Shown here one piece after another: positions 1 through 6,677 of a DNA stretch of 11,454 nucleotides. Source of the stretch: Betaproteobacteria bacterium. Its GTDB lineage: Bacteria > Pseudomonadota > Gammaproteobacteria > Burkholderiales > SG8-41. Both the position numbers and the translations under genes were made by a program. Position 1 is the first letter of the stretch. Every line of letters begins with the position of its first letter. The stretch covers positions 1 to 11,454 of the forward strand of contig JANYDM010000028.1 in the NCBI GenBank assembly GCA_025363575.1. Direction: 5' to 3'. Under the pieces are notes generated by a model. That model did not search any database. It was given only the letters and a program-made list of their open reading frames with translations, and was not told the DNA's origin.

Positions 1-60
1 CAGTTGGTTGGTCTCAGTCACGCTCATTACCAGTTTTGCAAGTTGCCGGCCGCGTTTCAT
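1..60 (-). CDS. 5' end of an unidentified gene (partial, runs off left edge)
   Basis: Read on the minus strand, an ATG at 60-58 opens a frame that stays open to the window edge and gives MKRGRQLAKLVMSVTETNQL. A strong Shine-Dalgarno, GGAGGGG, lies three bases upstream of the ATG, so the start is credible despite the short visible length. A perfect 8-bp inverted repeat sits just upstream of that (71-96) and suggests a regulated, perhaps autoregulated, gene. The stretch VTETNQL loosely resembles the VTSKNQL stretch at the start of AbrB/MazE-type antitoxin DNA-binding domains, but twenty residues cannot establish a family. A second in-frame ATG (codon 12) has a poor ribosome binding site. No function is assigned. 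Confidence 0.5.
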   Translation of the reverse strand, partial: MKRGRQLAKLVMSVTETNQL

Positions 61-70
61 ATGCCCCTCC

Positions 71-96
71 CGTTGTCTACTCTACATAAGACAACG
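71..96. repeat. 26-bp inverted repeat, candidate operator
   Basis: CGTTGTCT (71-78) and AGACAACG (89-96) are perfect 8-bp inverted arms separated by 10 bp. The arm centres are 18 bp apart, so they fall on nearly the same face of the helix, as expected for a dimeric repressor. The repeat ends next to the Shine-Dalgarno of the minus-strand gene starting at 60, within the region expected to hold its promoter or 5' leader. There is no adjacent T-run, so a terminator is unlikely. The binding protein is unknown. Confidence 0.5.
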
Positions 97-450
97 CAAG
101 GCAATAAATGTTCAATGAATTAAAGACTCATAACACTAGCAGCAGGATGCATACCAGTGTGTCGCTCAGTGGCGCGCCATAACTATGAGTAAGTTGTTTT
201 TATTGGCGAAACCCTGGCACTGCTCGGTAAATGCGGACTGCATAAATGATTTGCTAATGAGCGCTGCCGCACGGTAATAGTGCGACACGCACCCGAATCG
301 AGCATCCCGGTAGTCGAGCCGCGCCTCAGCCGTTAAAATTGCCCTCATGATCCGCGCATCCGCACGTTGTCGAAAACCATATTCTTACCGCGGGCGCTCG
401 TCAGTGGCATACACAATCCGGCGTGCCTGTTGCCGAAGATCATCGAATAA
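97..450. other. intergenic region upstream of kdoO, no convincing gene
   Basis: This stretch is visibly more AT-rich than its surroundings at about 100-260. It separates the leftward partial gene from kdoO. A possible promoter for the rightward genes is TAGTCG (311-316), a 17-bp spacer and TAAAAT (334-339). The -10 is good but the -35 is poor. A 35-codon frame (347-454) follows and overlaps the kdoO start by ATGA, but its Arg/Ser-rich peptide looks like non-coding translation. A 60-codon minus-strand frame (166-348) has no recognisable domain or good ribosome binding site. I see no RNA gene. Confidence 0.5.
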
Positions 451-1329
451 ATGAGCCGCATAGCGACAGTGGACATCGCGCAGTGGAACGAGGCACTCGC
501 ACCCGCCGCGGCGGGCGGCGCCACGCGCGAGCTCGAAAGCGGCAACGTATTGTTCCTGCCGCGGCTTGAATTTGTGCTGATGGACAGCGAGCGCCGCTTT
601 CTAACACCCCGCTGGCTCGAAGGGTCGGCGAAAAACGTGAGCTACGACTCAGGCGCCGAAAAAATCGCGCATACGTCGGCGGCCGGCGACGATCGATCGC
701 AGCTCGCCGCGATGATGGCGCGGTATGCACAAAACGCGCACACGCTGATTACGGGCGTTTGCCCGCGATACGGCAGCGAGTTGCAGGCGGGTCTCACGAG
801 CTTCCGCCCGGTCGAGACTGCAGGCCGCGCAACCTCGGCGCGCAAAGACGATACACGGCTGCACGTCGATGCGTTTGCGTCGCGGCCCAACCGGGGACTG
901 CGCATCCTGCGCGTGTTCAGCAACATCAATCCCGACGGTCGCCCGCGCGTCTGGGAAATTGGCGAGCCCTTCGATGCGGTGGCCGGGCGGTTTGCTGCAA
1001 GCGTCCCGCCGCAGTTGCCCGGCAGCGCGTGGCTGCTCGAAAAACTGCGCATCACCAAGGGCCGCCGCAGTGCTTATGATCACGTGATGCTGAGCCTGCA
1101 CGACCGCGCCAAGCTGGATGCTGAATACCAGCGTACGGCGCCGAAGCTGCGCTTCGATTTTCCCGCGCGCTCGACCTGGGCAGCATTTACAGACCGCGTG
1201 ATGCACGCGGCGCTGGCAGGGCAGTTTCTGCTCGAACAGACGTTCTACCTTCCCGTCGCCGCGATGCAGGACGAGCGCTATGCGCCTCTGCGCATACTGG
1301 AAGCGCTGTACGGGCGCGAGCTCGCGTAA
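451..1329 (+). CDS. kdoO: Kdo 3-hydroxylase (Fe(II)/2-oxoglutarate dioxygenase)
   Basis: The 292-aa product resembles the KdoO family, which hydroxylates C3 of the outer Kdo of Kdo2-lipid A to give Ko (D-glycero-D-talo-oct-2-ulosonic acid). The reaction uses Fe(II), 2-oxoglutarate and O2. Family-like blocks are LESGNVLFLPRLEF (27-41), RKDDTRLHVDAF (131-142), RILRVFSNINPDGRPRVWEIGE (151-172, where the hyphen-free block is conserved), DHVMLSLHD (210-218) and FTDRVMHAALAGQF (246-259). H138 and D140 form the HxD iron motif, and H252 is the likely distal ligand. No signal peptide or membrane span is seen, consistent with action at the cytoplasmic face of the inner membrane. The start aligns with the usual family N-terminus, although the ribosome binding site is weak. 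The next gene, an ArnT-like transferase, begins 45 bp downstream and is probably cotranscribed, which supports an LPS-core role. Confidence 0.87.
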   Translation: MSRIATVDIAQWNEALAPAAAGGATRELESGNVLFLPRLEFVLMDSERRFLTPRWLEGSAKNVSYDSGAEKIAHTSAAGDDRSQLAAMMARYAQNAHTLITGVCPRYGSELQAGLTSFRPVETAGRATSARKDDTRLHVDAFASRPNRGLRILRVFSNINPDGRPRVWEIGEPFDAVAGRFAASVPPQLPGSAWLLEKLRITKGRRSAYDHVMLSLHDRAKLDAEYQRTAPKLRFDFPARSTWAAFTDRVMHAALAGQFLLEQTFYLPVAAMQDERYAPLRILEALYGRELA

Positions 1330-1374
1330 ACTGCGACCCTGTGCGAAAAAACATAGCAATCAAGCAAGCCGGTC

Positions 1375-3051
1375 ATGAGCGTTCCAGCTAGCGGCACGCC
1401 TGCCACGCAGCACCCCATCTCGCTCGCCTGGGTTTTTATCCTCGCGGCGGCGTGGATATTGCCCGGTCTCGTCGGCCACGATCCGTGGAAGCCTGACGAA
1501 GCCTATACGTTCGGGCTCGTCAATAGCCTGCTCGGGGGCGGCGATTGGGTAGTGCCGGCCCTGGCGCATGAGCCGTTCATGGAAAAGCCGCCGTTCTTTT
1601 ACCTGAGCGCGGCGGCGCTGGCCTCGCTGCTCTCGCCGCCATTTGCCGTGCATGACGCTGCGCGCCTTACGACCGGAATTTTCATGGCGTTCACATTCGC
1701 GTTCATTGCCGGCGCAGCGCGCGAGCTTTACGGCGTCTCACGCGGCAGAATTGCCGCGCTGATGTTGATGGGCTGCCTCGGTATCCTGATTCGCAGCCAT
1801 CAGTTGATCACCGATATTTCGCTGCTGACAGGCTGCGCCGCGGCCTTTTATGGTTTCGCGCTTGCACTGCGGCGCCCAGCAGCCGGCGGGTTCTGGCTTG
1901 GCACCGGCGTCGGTCTGGGCTTCATGTCGAAAGGCCTGCTGGCGCCGGGCGTATTCGGCATCATTGCGCTGCTGCTGCCGTTATTCGCGGCATGGCGCCA
2001 ACGCCAATACGCGGTTTGTCTCGCGGTCGCGGCCCTGGCCTGTGCGCCATGGCTGATCGTCTGGCCGCTGGCGCTCTATAACAAGTCGCCGGCGCTGTTC
2101 AACGAGTGGCTGATCGTCAACAACTTTGGGCGGTTTCTCGGCCGCAATGACCTCGGCCCGCCGGCGGATACGGCTCACTATCTGCGTATCCTGCCATGGT
2201 ACGCGCTGCCAGCGCTGCCGCTCGCGGCGTGGACGCTGTGGCGCGCGCGCTTGAGGAACCTGCAGGCGCCCGCGTACGCGCTGCCGCTCGTCGGCTTCGC
2301 CGTGATTTTCGTGGTGCTGAGCGCGTCGGCCGATGCGCGCGAACTCTACGCACTGCCGCTGGTGCTGCCGCTCGCGCTGCTGGCCACGCCGGCGACCGAC
2401 ACCCTGCGGCGCGGCGCGGCCAATCTCATGTACTGGTTCAGCGTAATGGGCGGCGGCGTCTTCTTGATCGTCGGATGGTTTTACTGGGGCGCGCTCGAGC
2501 TCGGCATTCCGCCCAAGCTGCACGAGCACCTGCTCGACTTGCAGCCGGGCTATGACACCGGTTTCAAATGGCTGCCGTTCGCGTGCGCCGCGCTCTACAC
2601 TGCCGGCTGGATCGCGCTGCTCGCCACGCTGCGCAAGAGCCGCGAACGGCCGGTGATTGCCTGGGCCGCGACCATGACCATGATCTGGGGTCTGCTCGGC
2701 ATCCTGTTCGTCGGCTGGATCGATGCCGGCAAAACTTACCGCGCAATGATTGCCGACTTGCAGAAAGCGCTGCCGCCGAAATACACGTGCATCGCGAGCC
2801 TGAATCTCGGCGAGCCGCAGCGCGCAATGCTGCATTATTTCGCCAGCGTCATAACCTGGCGGCTCGACTCGCCGGAACGCAGCCGCGCTGATTGCGATGT
2901 CACGCTGGTGCAGGGTGTCGCGAGCGAAGAACACGTGCCGCTCGGGCCCTGGCGCAAGACGTGGGAGGGCGCGCGGCCGGGCGACAAATTCGAGCGCTAC
3001 CGGCTCTATGTGCGTGACGAGGCCAGGGGCAAAAAGCCCGCGCCGCCCTGA
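1375..3051 (+). CDS. ArnT-like (GT83/PMT-superfamily) membrane glycosyltransferase
   Basis: The 558-aa protein is highly hydrophobic, with about ten or more predicted membrane spans up to residue ~450 and then a ~100-residue soluble tail (451-558). Family motifs are HDPWKPDEAY (35-44), with the catalytic-type acidic residues in the first periplasmic loop, HEPFMEKPPFFY (65-76), RSHQLITD (140-147), KGLLAPG (186-192) and RELYALPLVLPLALL (322-336). These match the ArnT/PMT fold, in which enzymes transfer a sugar from undecaprenyl- or polyprenyl-phosphate onto lipid A, core or protein on the periplasmic side. ArnT itself adds 4-amino-4-deoxy-L-arabinose. The donor here cannot be read from sequence, so no symbol is given. 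Its position 45 bp after kdoO suggests the acceptor is Ko/Kdo or lipid A. The ribosome binding site (AAGCAAG) is weak, consistent with coupling to the upstream gene. Confidence 0.8.
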   Translation: MSVPASGTPATQHPISLAWVFILAAAWILPGLVGHDPWKPDEAYTFGLVNSLLGGGDWVVPALAHEPFMEKPPFFYLSAAALASLLSPPFAVHDAARLTTGIFMAFTFAFIAGAARELYGVSRGRIAALMLMGCLGILIRSHQLITDISLLTGCAAAFYGFALALRRPAAGGFWLGTGVGLGFMSKGLLAPGVFGIIALLLPLFAAWRQRQYAVCLAVAALACAPWLIVWPLALYNKSPALFNEWLIVNNFGRFLGRNDLGPPADTAHYLRILPWYALPALPLAAWTLWRARLRNLQAPAYALPLVGFAVIFVVLSASADARELYALPLVLPLALLATPATDTLRRGAANLMYWFSVMGGGVFLIVGWFYWGALELGIPPKLHEHLLDLQPGYDTGFKWLPFACAALYTAGWIALLATLRKSRERPVIAWAATMTMIWGLLGILFVGWIDAGKTYRAMIADLQKALPPKYTCIASLNLGEPQRAMLHYFASVITWRLDSPERSRADCDVTLVQGVASEEHVPLGPWRKTWEGARPGDKFERYRLYVRDEARGKKPAPP

Positions 3052-3110
3052 ACCGCGGCTGCGGTCGAAAAAATCGATTCATAACGAACGACGAAAACGG
3101 AGGAGGCAGG

Positions 3111-3521
3111 ATGGGCGATTACCAGAAACGCTACGACCGCGGCATGAAGCTGCTCAAGAAAATGGGCCGCGAAGACCTGATGCTCGAGCAGAAGGCGCTG
3201 TGCCCCGACATGTACGATATCTCGGTCGGCCACCTGTTCGGCGACATCTGGGCGCGTCCCGGCCTGAGCCTGCGCGACCGCCAGCTCGTCACGCTCGCCG
3301 CCAATATTGCGCTCGCCCGCGCCAACGGCAATTACTCGCACTATCGCAGTGCCCAGCACATCGGCATTACCAAGGACGAAATCTGCGAAGTCATTCTGCA
3401 GGTGGGGCACTACGCTGGCTGGCCGACGCTGTCGAACGCGATCCGCCAGTTCACGGCGGTACTGGAAGAAGACGCGGCCAACAAGAAACGCAAAAAGAAG
3501 CGCAAGCCCAAGCTGGTTTAA
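3111..3521 (+). CDS. carboxymuconolactone decarboxylase (CMD) family protein
   Basis: The 136-aa product has the CMD-fold core at about residues 35-120: DIWARPGLSLRDRQLVTLAA, then HYRSAQHIGITKDEICEVIL, then HYAGWPTLSNAIRQF. This pattern is characteristic of gamma-carboxymuconolactone decarboxylase (PcaC) homologues. His77, His83 and His100 lie where the family keeps polar active-site residues. The CxxC pair of AhpD-type peroxidase relatives is absent, so a peroxidase role is unlikely. Many family members are not true PcaC enzymes, so the substrate is unknown. The C-terminus has an unusual basic tail (residues 125-134, NKKRKKKRKP). The start is fixed by a strong GGAGGAGG at 3099-3106. A Bug receptor begins 20 bp downstream, pointing to a shared role in catabolism of some organic acid or aromatic compound. 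Confidence 0.82.
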   Translation: MGDYQKRYDRGMKLLKKMGREDLMLEQKALCPDMYDISVGHLFGDIWARPGLSLRDRQLVTLAANIALARANGNYSHYRSAQHIGITKDEICEVILQVGHYAGWPTLSNAIRQFTAVLEEDAANKKRKKKRKPKLV

Positions 3522-3541
3522 GCGGCTCACGGAGCGAAGAC

Positions 3542-4546
3542 ATGCATCGGCGAGCAATTTACGCGTGGAGAGTGGCGGTCGCATTAGCGCTGAGCAGCGC
3601 TGCACTCGCGCAAACTCCGGTGGCGCCGCGCGGCACTGCGGATGCCTACCCCGGCAAGCCCGTGCGCATGATCGTGCCATCTGCTCCCGGCGGCGGCACC
3701 GACATTGTCGCGCGCGTGATAGCGCAGGGCTTGAGCGAGGTCTGGGGCCAGACTGTCGTCGTCGACAATCGCGGCGGCGCGGGAGGCACTGCGGGTGTGA
3801 CCGTGGCAGCCAGGGCGTCAGCTCCTGACGGCTACACGCTGCTGCTAGGGAGCAACGGCCATTTGTCGTTCGCGCCCGCCGTCAATCGCCACCTTCCATA
3901 CGATCCGCAAAAAGATCTCGCGCCCGTATCGCTGGTGGCTCAGCAGCCGTTCGTCGTCGCTGTTTTCGCCGGTGTGCCCGTAAACTCGATGAGGGAATTT
4001 ATCACCTACGCAAAAAGCCGGCCCGGCGCAATAAGCTACGGCTCCGGGGGCAGCGGGTCGGCGTCGCATCTGGGAACTGAGTTGCTGCAGATCACTGCGG
4101 GGATCACGATGCTGCACGTCCCGTACAAGGGCACAGGCCCGGGTGTAGCTGCGCTGTTGTCGGGAGAAATACAGTTTCTGCTGGCGGGCCTCGCGACCAC
4201 GCTGCCACACAGCAGGAGCGGCAAATTGAAGGCGCTCGCCGTAACAGGGGCCACGCGCGCGAAAGTTGCGCCTGACTTGCCGACCGTTGCTGAAGCCGCC
4301 GTGCCCGGCTACGAGTTTGTAGTGTGGTACGGCGTCATGGTGCCGGGCGGCACGCCGGCGGCCATCGTCACCAAGATCAACGCGGATATCGCCCGCGTGC
4401 TGCGTTCACCGGCGACCAGCGAGCGCTACGCAGCAGCCGGGCTTGATCCAGTCAACAACTCGCCCGCCGAATTCGCGGAGCAACTCAGGCAGGAAATACC
4501 GAAGTGGCAGCAGGTCGTCAAAGCCGCCAACATACATGTCGAATGA
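3542..4546 (+). CDS. Bug-type periplasmic receptor (TctC family), copy 1
   Basis: This 334-aa tripartite tricarboxylate transporter receptor-like protein should bind a small carboxylate or related solute in the periplasm. Residues 1-23 form a signal peptide ending ALA|QT. The Bug pattern follows: YPGKPVRMIVPSAPGGGTD (36-54), VVVDNRGGAGGTAG (72-85), APDGYTLLLGS (94-104), LPYDPQKDLAPVSL (118-131), then further on LHVPYKGTGPG, DLPTVAEAAVPGYE and VVWYGVMVPGGTP. The frame is open upstream, but those codons overlap the preceding genes in another frame. The ATG at 3542 is chosen because GGAG (3531-3534) precedes it and the signal peptide begins there. It lies 20 bp after the CMD gene. No TctA/TctB permease genes are in the window, as is common for the many orphan Bug genes of betaproteobacteria. 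The ligand is unknown. Confidence 0.92.
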   Translation: MHRRAIYAWRVAVALALSSAALAQTPVAPRGTADAYPGKPVRMIVPSAPGGGTDIVARVIAQGLSEVWGQTVVVDNRGGAGGTAGVTVAARASAPDGYTLLLGSNGHLSFAPAVNRHLPYDPQKDLAPVSLVAQQPFVVAVFAGVPVNSMREFITYAKSRPGAISYGSGGSGSASHLGTELLQITAGITMLHVPYKGTGPGVAALLSGEIQFLLAGLATTLPHSRSGKLKALAVTGATRAKVAPDLPTVAEAAVPGYEFVVWYGVMVPGGTPAAIVTKINADIARVLRSPATSERYAAAGLDPVNNSPAEFAEQLRQEIPKWQQVVKAANIHVE

Positions 4547-4549
4547 GGC

Positions 4550-4612
4550 AGGATTGAGAATTTAGTAAACCCGCCTTTGCCTTAGTCTCAATCCTCGATC
4601 CTCTATTCTCAA
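4550..4612. repeat. nested inverted repeats between convergent genes
   Basis: AGGATTGAGA (4550-4559) and TCTCAATCCT (4586-4595) are perfect 10-bp inverted arms with a 26-bp loop. TTGAGAAT (4554-4561) is also perfectly complementary to ATTCTCAA (4605-4612), so the left arm can pair with either of two right arms. The repeat starts 4 bp after one receptor stop codon and ends 10 bp before the other. A bidirectional terminator or mRNA 3'-end stabiliser is plausible, but neither strand shows the T-run of a standard intrinsic terminator. Confidence 0.55.
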
Positions 4613-4622
4613 GCCCGATTTC

Positions 4623-5630
4623 TCAGTCTTCTCTTGCACCCGATAACTTCACCACTTTGGACCACTTCGCAATCTCACTCGTGATGTAAGCGGTGAATTC
4701 CGCCGGCGTATTGCCGACGAGTTCCGCGCCCTCGGCCGAAAATCGCTCATTGACGTCGGGCAGCTTGAGGATGCGGACGATTTCACGGTTGAGCTTGCTG
4801 ACGATGGCCGGCGGCGTGTCCGCCGGCACGAACACGCCGTACCAGCCGGTGACAACGTAGCCGCGCACGCCTGACTCGGCGACCGTCGGCACGTCCGGCA
4901 TCAGGGCCGAGCGTTTGGCGCCGGTGACGCCAATTGCACGCAGACGGCCGCCCTTGATCTGCGCTTGCGCGGAGACGGCGCCCATGAAAAACAACTGCAG
5001 CTGACCCGACATCAGGTCGGTCAGCGCCGGGCCGACGAGCTTGTATGGAACGTGCGTGAGATCGATGCCGGCCATCGAAGCGAACAACGCCGCGGTCAGA
5101 TGGTTCGCGCTGCCGCTGCCGAGCGACGCATAATTCAACTGTCCCGGCTTTGCTTTCGCGAGCGCGATGAACTCCTGGACATTTCTGGCCGGCAGCGACA
5201 GCGGCACCGCCATTACGTACGGTGCGGCCGCGAGCAGCGTCACTGGCGCGAAATCGCGCACGGGATCGTACGGCAGCTTGCGGTAAAGCGCGGGGTTGAT
5301 GGCGATGTTCGCGGTAATGCCGATCACTATCGTGTAGCCGTCCGGCGCCGCGTGCGCCGCGATTTCAGAGCCGATGACGCCGCCCGAGCCGGCGCGATTG
5401 TCGATGACGACCTGCTGGCCCCAGCCGTCGGTGATCTTCTGACCGATGGCGCGCGCGAAAATATCCGCCGAGCCGCCCGCGGAAAACGGCACGACGATCC
5501 GCAGCGGCTTGTCCGGATAATTCGACGGCTGCGTTGCTCGCGTCGACGGTTGCGCGCGCACCGCGGATGCAGCGAGCGCAAACAGGATGAGCACTGCGAA
5601 TAGCTTCCTGATGAGGGACTTTGCGACCAT
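4623..5630 (-). CDS. Bug-type periplasmic receptor (TctC family), copy 2
   Basis: From the ATG at 5630 the product is 335 aa, almost the same length as the receptor facing it. Residues 1-26 form a signal peptide (basic MVAKSLIRK, hydrophobic core, VRA|QP). Bug landmarks include NYPDKPLRIVVPFSAGGSAD (37-56), VVIDNRAGSGGVIGSE (74-89), APDGYTIVIG (95-104), then LPYDPVRDFAPVTL, LNYASLGSGSANHL, HVPYKLVGPAL, DVPTVAESGVRGYV and WYGVFVPADTPP. Two earlier in-frame ATGs (5684, 5672) are rejected because they would put extra residues before the signal peptide and run into the divergent hslO start. A GATAAT-like -10 lies 6 bases upstream of the chosen ATG, and no clear Shine-Dalgarno is seen. It is convergent with copy 1 and probably an ancient paralogue. 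The ligand is unknown and no permease genes adjoin it. Confidence 0.9.
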   Translation of the reverse strand: MVAKSLIRKLFAVLILFALAASAVRAQPSTRATQPSNYPDKPLRIVVPFSAGGSADIFARAIGQKITDGWGQQVVIDNRAGSGGVIGSEIAAHAAPDGYTIVIGITANIAINPALYRKLPYDPVRDFAPVTLLAAAPYVMAVPLSLPARNVQEFIALAKAKPGQLNYASLGSGSANHLTAALFASMAGIDLTHVPYKLVGPALTDLMSGQLQLFFMGAVSAQAQIKGGRLRAIGVTGAKRSALMPDVPTVAESGVRGYVVTGWYGVFVPADTPPAIVSKLNREIVRILKLPDVNERFSAEGAELVGNTPAEFTAYITSEIAKWSKVVKLSGARED

Positions 5631-5636
5631 CCCGAA

Positions 5637-5665
5637 ATTATCGCATGCAGCCGCTGTCTTATAAT
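5637..5665 (+). promoter_or_regulatory. hslO promoter, probably giving a leaderless mRNA
   Basis: TATAAT (5660-5665) is a perfect -10 hexamer, and ATTATC (5637-5642) at 17 bp is a weak -35. With the usual 6-7 bp to the initiation site, transcription would begin at about 5671-5673, on or within the hslO ATG at 5671. No Shine-Dalgarno fits before that ATG. On the other strand GATAAT (5642-5637) lies 6 bases before the receptor ATG at 5630, so the 40-bp gap may hold two overlapping divergent promoters. Confidence 0.5.
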
Positions 5666-5670
5666 TACCC

Positions 5671-6537
5671 ATGGCCGATACCATCCAGCGTTTCCTGTTC
5701 GAACATGCAGCGGTGCGCGGCGAGATCGTTCATCTGGACGCCACGTGGCGGGCGGTGCTCGAGCGCCACGACTATCCGCCCGCGGTGCGCGCGCTGCTCG
5801 GTGAGATGATGGCCGCCGCCGCGCTGCTCACGGCAACGCTTAAATTCGGCGGCACGCTTATCATGCAGATCCAGGGCAACGGACCGCTCAAGCTGCTGGT
5901 GGTCGAATGCACGAGCGGCCTCTGCATGCGCGCGACGGCGAAGTGGTCGCACGTCTCCGCTGCGGGCACGCTGCGCGAGCTCGCCGGCGACGGCAAATTT
6001 GCCATCACGCTCGACCCGGGCGAAGGCCGCTCGGGCTATCAAGGCGTCGTGCCGCTCGAAGGCGACACTATCGCCGCGGCGCTAGAACAGTACATGTGGC
6101 GCTCCGAGCAAATCGAAACACGATTGTGGCTGACGGCCGGCAGCACCTGCGCCGCCGGCCTCCTGCTGCAGAAATTGCCGGACCGCGCAGAAGCCGATGC
6201 GGACGCATGGCAGCGCGCGAGCGTGCTTGCCGCTTCGGTTACCGCGGAGGAACTTGCCCTGGATGCAACGGCGCTGCTGCGTCGGCTGTATTCCGCCGAA
6301 GAAATACGCGTATTCGAGGCGCGTCGGGTCGAATTTCGCTGCACCTGCTCACGCGAGCGCGTCACCGCCATGCTGCACATGCTGGGGCGCGGCGAGGTCG
6401 ATAGTATCGTTGCCGAGCGCGGGTCCGTTGAAGTCAATTGCGAATTCTGCAATCAAGCGTATTGCTTCGATGCGGACGCGGCGAACGCGGTGTTCGCCGG
6501 CGGCGCGCAAGCCCCCGCACCGGCGACGCGCCATTAA
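5671..6537 (+). CDS. hslO: Hsp33, redox-regulated holdase chaperone
   Basis: The 288-aa product matches Hsp33, a cytosolic chaperone that is activated by oxidation and binds unfolding proteins during oxidative and heat stress. The N-terminus MADTIQRFLFEHAAVRGEIV aligns with the E. coli protein (292 aa), which supports the start at 5671. The substrate-binding core includes LTATLKFGGTLIMQIQGNGP (53-72), YQGVVPLEGDTIAAALEQY (123-141) and SEQIETRLWL (145-154). The C-terminal redox switch is complete: C224 and C226 in EFRCTCSRER, and C257 and C260 in CEFC, the four zinc-ligand cysteines. The switch should therefore be functional. The gene is divergent from a Bug receptor with only 40 bp between starts, and the -10 box placement suggests a leaderless transcript. 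A 140-bp gap separates it from the thiolase gene. Confidence 0.95.
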   Translation: MADTIQRFLFEHAAVRGEIVHLDATWRAVLERHDYPPAVRALLGEMMAAAALLTATLKFGGTLIMQIQGNGPLKLLVVECTSGLCMRATAKWSHVSAAGTLRELAGDGKFAITLDPGEGRSGYQGVVPLEGDTIAAALEQYMWRSEQIETRLWLTAGSTCAAGLLLQKLPDRAEADADAWQRASVLAASVTAEELALDATALLRRLYSAEEIRVFEARRVEFRCTCSRERVTAMLHMLGRGEVDSIVAERGSVEVNCEFCNQAYCFDADAANAVFAGGAQAPAPATRH

Positions 6538-6575
6538 GACAGCGCCGCGCGGCCGGCTCGCCGTCAGGGCCATTC

Positions 6576-6604
6576 TCGACACCCGCAGGGGGCAGGCGTA
6601 AACT
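6576..6604 (+). promoter_or_regulatory. candidate sigma-70-type promoter for the thiolase gene
   Basis: TCGACA (6576-6581, five of six against TTGACA) is followed by a 17-bp spacer and TAAACT (6599-6604, four of six against TATAAT). It lies within the 140-bp gap between hslO and the thiolase gene and would give a leader of about 65 bases. The match is by eye, in GC-rich DNA, and unproven. Confidence 0.35.
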
Positions 6605-6677
6605 GCAACCCCCCGCTTCCGCTCGCCCGCCGCGGCGGACAACCAGTCATTGCAATCAACGATTCGAGGAGAGCATC

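Noticed and set aside
166..348. 60-codon minus-strand frame in the left intergenic region
   Set aside because: No recognisable family and no good ribosome binding site. Kept as unlikely because the region is otherwise empty.
3052..3065. Small inverted repeat ACCGC/GCGGT after the ArnT-like gene
   Set aside because: The stem is only five pairs and an A-run, not a T-run, follows, so it is not an intrinsic terminator. It may occur by chance.
2897..3541. Long upstream extension of the first Bug receptor frame
   Set aside because: It overlaps the ArnT-like and CMD genes in another frame and has a basic, low-complexity composition. The signal peptide and ribosome binding site place the start at 3542.
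4965..5603. 212-codon plus-strand frame opposite the second Bug receptor
   Set aside because: Arg-rich composition and complete overlap with a clear gene mark it as a shadow frame.
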